Shown piece by piece: positions 62,004-64,000 of a DNA stretch of 64,000 nucleotides. Every line of letters begins with the position of its first letter. The first letter of the stretch is position 1. The notes under the pieces were generated by a model. The model was not told the origin of the DNA, did no database searches, and saw only the letters and a list, made by a program, of their open reading frames with translations. This DNA comes from Nitrosomonas sp. sh817 (lineage in GTDB: Bacteria; Pseudomonadota; Gammaproteobacteria; Burkholderiales; Nitrosomonadaceae). The translations under genes were made by a program, and so were the position numbers. The stretch spans positions 62,001 to 126,000 of the forward strand of contig NZ_CP133083.1 of assembly GCF_030908545.1 (NCBI RefSeq), read 5' to 3'.

Positions 62004-62098
62004 CTTTACCCCGCCGTAATCCGCCGTAGCAGTCAATTGCTGTAGCCGCCACAACGTAGTACAGTCCGCTTTTTTCTTTAGTCAATAGCACATACAGA

Positions 62099-62755
62099 AT
62101 GCAAGCGTTAGAAACCGCAACCTTGCGCATCACCGAGATTTTCTTTTCGTTGCAAGGCGAAACCAGCCGGGTAGGGTTGCCGACGGTATTTGTCCGCCTC
62201 ACCGGCTGCCCGCTGCGTTGCGGTTACTGCGATACCGCGTATGCTTTTAGCGGCGGTGAAACGATGACGGTCAGCGCGATCTTGCAACAAGTTGCGCGTT
62301 ACAACACCCGCTACGTCACCGTGACCGGCGGCGAGCCTTTGGCGCAAAAAGCCTGTTTAACTTTACTGGCAACTCTTTGTGATGCGCACTATTCGGTATC
62401 GCTCGAAACCAGCGGCGCGCTGGATTTATCCCAAGTAGACGCGAGGGTATCGAAGATCATGGATATCAAAACACCCGGCTCGGGCGAAGTTTCCAAAAAT
62501 AATTGGCGCAATCTCGACTGCTTGACGCAGCACGATGAAATCAAATTCGTGATTTGCGATGAAAGCGACTATCGCTGGGCTTGTGAAATCATTCAGAACA
62601 AGCAATTACCGCAAAAATGCCCGATCCTGTTTTCACCGGTTCACGGCAGTCTGAGTCCCGCAACACTGGCGGACTGGATTTTGCGCGATCAATTGCCGGT
62701 GCGGATGCAATTGCAATTGCACAAACTGCTATGGGGCGAGGGGCCGGGACGATGA
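62099..62755 (+). CDS. queE: 7-carboxy-7-deazaguanine synthase QueE
   Basis: 218 residues, radical SAM enzyme. It carries out the ring contraction that makes 7-carboxy-7-deazaguanine, for queuosine or deazapurine synthesis. The iron-sulfur motif is [18 protein letters not shown] (CxxxCxxC), followed by [12 protein letters not shown] (SAM) and [10 protein letters not shown]. The stop overlaps the queC start (ATGA). There is no obvious promoter in the 95 bp after cpoB. Confidence 0.93.
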   Translation: MQALETATLRITEIFFSLQGETSRVGLPTVFVRLTGCPLRCGYCDTAYAFSGGETMTVSAILQQVARYNTRYVTVTGGEPLAQKACLTLLATLCDAHYSVSLETSGALDLSQVDARVSKIMDIKTPGSGEVSKNNWRNLDCLTQHDEIKFVICDESDYRWACEIIQNKQLPQKCPILFSPVHGSLSPATLADWILRDQLPVRMQLQLHKLLWGEGPGR

Positions 62756-63426
62756 AGAAAGCCGTAGTGTTGCTCTCCGGCGGACTGGATTCCGCAACAG
62801 TTCTGGCGATTGCGCGCGACCAAGGTTATCAATGTTATGCATTGAGCGTCGATTACGGGCAGCGGCACCGGTCGGAACTGGCGGCTGCGCAAAAGGTTGC
62901 GCAATCGCTCGGCGCTCACCGGCATCAAATCATCAAACTCGACTTGACCGCATTCGGCGGGTCGGCGCTGACCGATCAAGCAATTGAAATCCCAATAGCC
63001 GGAGAGAAAACAGAAATTCCAATAACTTACGTGCCTGCAAGGAATACGATCATGCTGTCGCTGTCGCTGGCGTGGGCGGAAACGCTGGAAAGCCAGGATA
63101 TTTTTGCCGGGGTGAATGCGGTTGACTATTCCGGCTATCCCGACTGCCGTCCGGAATATATTCAAGCATTCGAACAGATGGCGAATCTGGCGACTAAAGC
63201 GGGGATTGAAGGCAAGAAGCTAACGATTCACACGCCGCTGATGCATTTATCCAAAAAAGACATCATTCAAACCGGGTTGGCTTTGGGTGTCGATTACAGT
63301 TTGACCGTGTCGTGCTATCAAGCGAATGAAGCGGGACGTGCGTGCGGTGTGTGCGATTCCTGCCGGATTCGTAAGGCGGGATTTGCCGCGATGGGAAAGA
63401 TAGATCCTGTAAGCTATTTTGCTTAA
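62752..63426 (+). CDS. queC: 7-cyano-7-deazaguanine synthase QueC
   Basis: 224 residues from ATG 62752; the longer frame from 62617 overlaps queE and has no homology. Converts 7-carboxy-7-deazaguanine to preQ0 with ATP and ammonia. PP-loop [62 protein letters not shown] and four zinc Cys in SCYQ ... [14 protein letters not shown]. No queD or queF in this window. Confidence 0.94.
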   Translation: MKKAVVLLSGGLDSATVLAIARDQGYQCYALSVDYGQRHRSELAAAQKVAQSLGAHRHQIIKLDLTAFGGSALTDQAIEIPIAGEKTEIPITYVPARNTIMLSLSLAWAETLESQDIFAGVNAVDYSGYPDCRPEYIQAFEQMANLATKAGIEGKKLTIHTPLMHLSKKDIIQTGLALGVDYSLTVSCYQANEAGRACGVCDSCRIRKAGFAAMGKIDPVSYFA

Positions 63427-63471
63427 GTTTTTGCATTCATGTGTGTTTCTTGTAAGGTTAAAGGAGAAAAA

Positions 63472-64000
63472 ATGAATTTGAAGTATTTCTTCGGGACATT
63501 GCTGTTTTTATCGCTTATCTCATTTGCTATGCAATTAGGGGCAGCTATTCATTTGATTGCTGGGCTGGGTCGCCCCGCAGCGGGGTTTCCAGAAAGATAT
63601 GTATATATAAGTTTGTATAATCATGAAATTAGCCCTTCTGGACATATCGCTTTTACGGGGGTTGCAGCATTTGATCAGGAAAGTAGTAGTGGAGTAAGTG
63701 ATGAAACAAATGCGATCTGGACAGGATTGCCGGGACAATTGCGCTTGGTTATTAAGCAAAATGATTCAATTGCTGGTTTTCCTGCGCATGTACTTTTTGG
63801 AGATTTCTATCATCAGTCTTGGCTTAAATTAACTCATTCAGGATCAGTAGGCTTTTTGGCAAGCTTTAAGATAAGCGATACTGAATATGCAAAAGGTTTA
63901 GTTGAGCATGTTGATGGAAAAAATTATGGGGTAATGAAAACGGGTGATCCGGCTCCAGGACTTTCTGACGGAGAAACTATTGGAGACATAGTTGATTTTG
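63472..64000 (+). CDS. Start of a secreted tandem-repeat protein (partial at the right edge)
   Basis: Begins at ATG 63472 after an AAAGGAG ribosome site. 176 codons are visible with no stop. A signal peptide (about 1-25, YFFGTLLFLSLISFAMQLGAA) is followed by units that recur about every 60-70 residues, each with a Gly-x-Pro-Ala-x-Gly-like motif (GLGRPAAGFP, KQNDSIAGFP, KTGDPAPGLS) and a later SGHIAF or SGSVGF pattern. This resembles exported DUF7453/choice-of-anchor repeat families, which end in a cell-surface or PEP-CTERM-like anchor. The anchor would lie outside the window. A+T-rich relative to queC. Confidence 0.6.
   Translation, partial: MNLKYFFGTLLFLSLISFAMQLGAAIHLIAGLGRPAAGFPERYVYISLYNHEISPSGHIAFTGVAAFDQESSSGVSDETNAIWTGLPGQLRLVIKQNDSIAGFPAHVLFGDFYHQSWLKLTHSGSVGFLASFKISDTEYAKGLVEHVDGKNYGVMKTGDPAPGLSDGETIGDIVDF

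Noticed and set aside
1..64000. tRNA, rRNA genes and CRISPR arrays
   Set aside because: No cloverleaf-like or rRNA-like stretch and no regular spaced repeat array was noticed by eye in the intergenic regions.

Overview
The window reads as a chromosome segment of a Gram-negative betaproteobacterium. The evidence is a complete dcw cell-wall/division cluster whose murE carries the DNPR motif of meso-diaminopimelate peptidoglycan, a complete tol-pal operon, outer-membrane and lipoprotein genes, and roughly half G+C by eye. Gene content and the style of the small dispersed repeats suggest Nitrosomonas or a close relative. That assignment is from memory of the group and was not tested.

Layout. Positions 1-2730 are the 3' end of an Rhs polymorphic-toxin locus: a toxin tail with its immunity gene, a displaced Rhs core fused to an NlpC/P60-like tip with an overlapping secreted immunity candidate, a small membrane gene, and a decayed core scrap. 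A shared junction sequence follows each of the three immunity-type genes. Positions 2976-6104 hold mcl, mtkA and mtkB (malyl-CoA lyase and malate-CoA ligase). Positions 6304-10028 are accessory DNA: a DUF2971 gene, REP-like palindromes, an IS110-family element with a probable bridge-RNA leader, a truncated REP-associated transposase, a higBA toxin-antitoxin pair and a DUF4160/DUF2442 pair. Positions 10108-28700 carry envelope, signalling and chaperone genes: a YqhA-like protein, a porin, a hybrid histidine kinase, pncC, a hydrolase, a DUF748/AsmA-like giant, an FKBP isomerase, an Aer-like receptor, a DUF4139 protein and a VanZ-like protein. Three related MITE-like repeats lie here. One supplies the porin start codon and another supplies the kinase stop codon. 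Positions 28916-33753 form a minus-strand operon: cysteine desulfurase, nucleotidyltransferase, HIT protein, membrane desaturase, phosphoglycerate mutase, deoxyinosine glycosylase. Positions 33802-36294 are a small defence or toxin-antitoxin-like patch, followed by an AlkA-type glycosylase.

Positions 37257-55065 are the dcw cluster in standard order (mraZ, rsmH, ftsL, ftsI, murE, murF, mraY, murD, ftsW, murG, murC, murB, ddl, ftsQ, ftsA, ftsZ), mostly with overlapping start and stop codons and preceded by three MraZ boxes at 10-bp spacing. Then come a secreted ComEA-like protein, cysM, the ybgC-tolQ-tolR-tolA-tolB-pal-cpoB operon (56602-62003), queE-queC (preQ0 synthesis), and the start of a secreted tandem-repeat protein cut by the window edge.

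The core genes make lipid II, assemble the divisome and couple outer-membrane constriction to it through Tol-Pal. I saw no tRNA, rRNA or CRISPR array. The most interesting signals are the Rhs cassette junction repeats, the IS110 insertion whose flanks rejoin into a palindrome, and the MITE insertions that rewrite gene ends.
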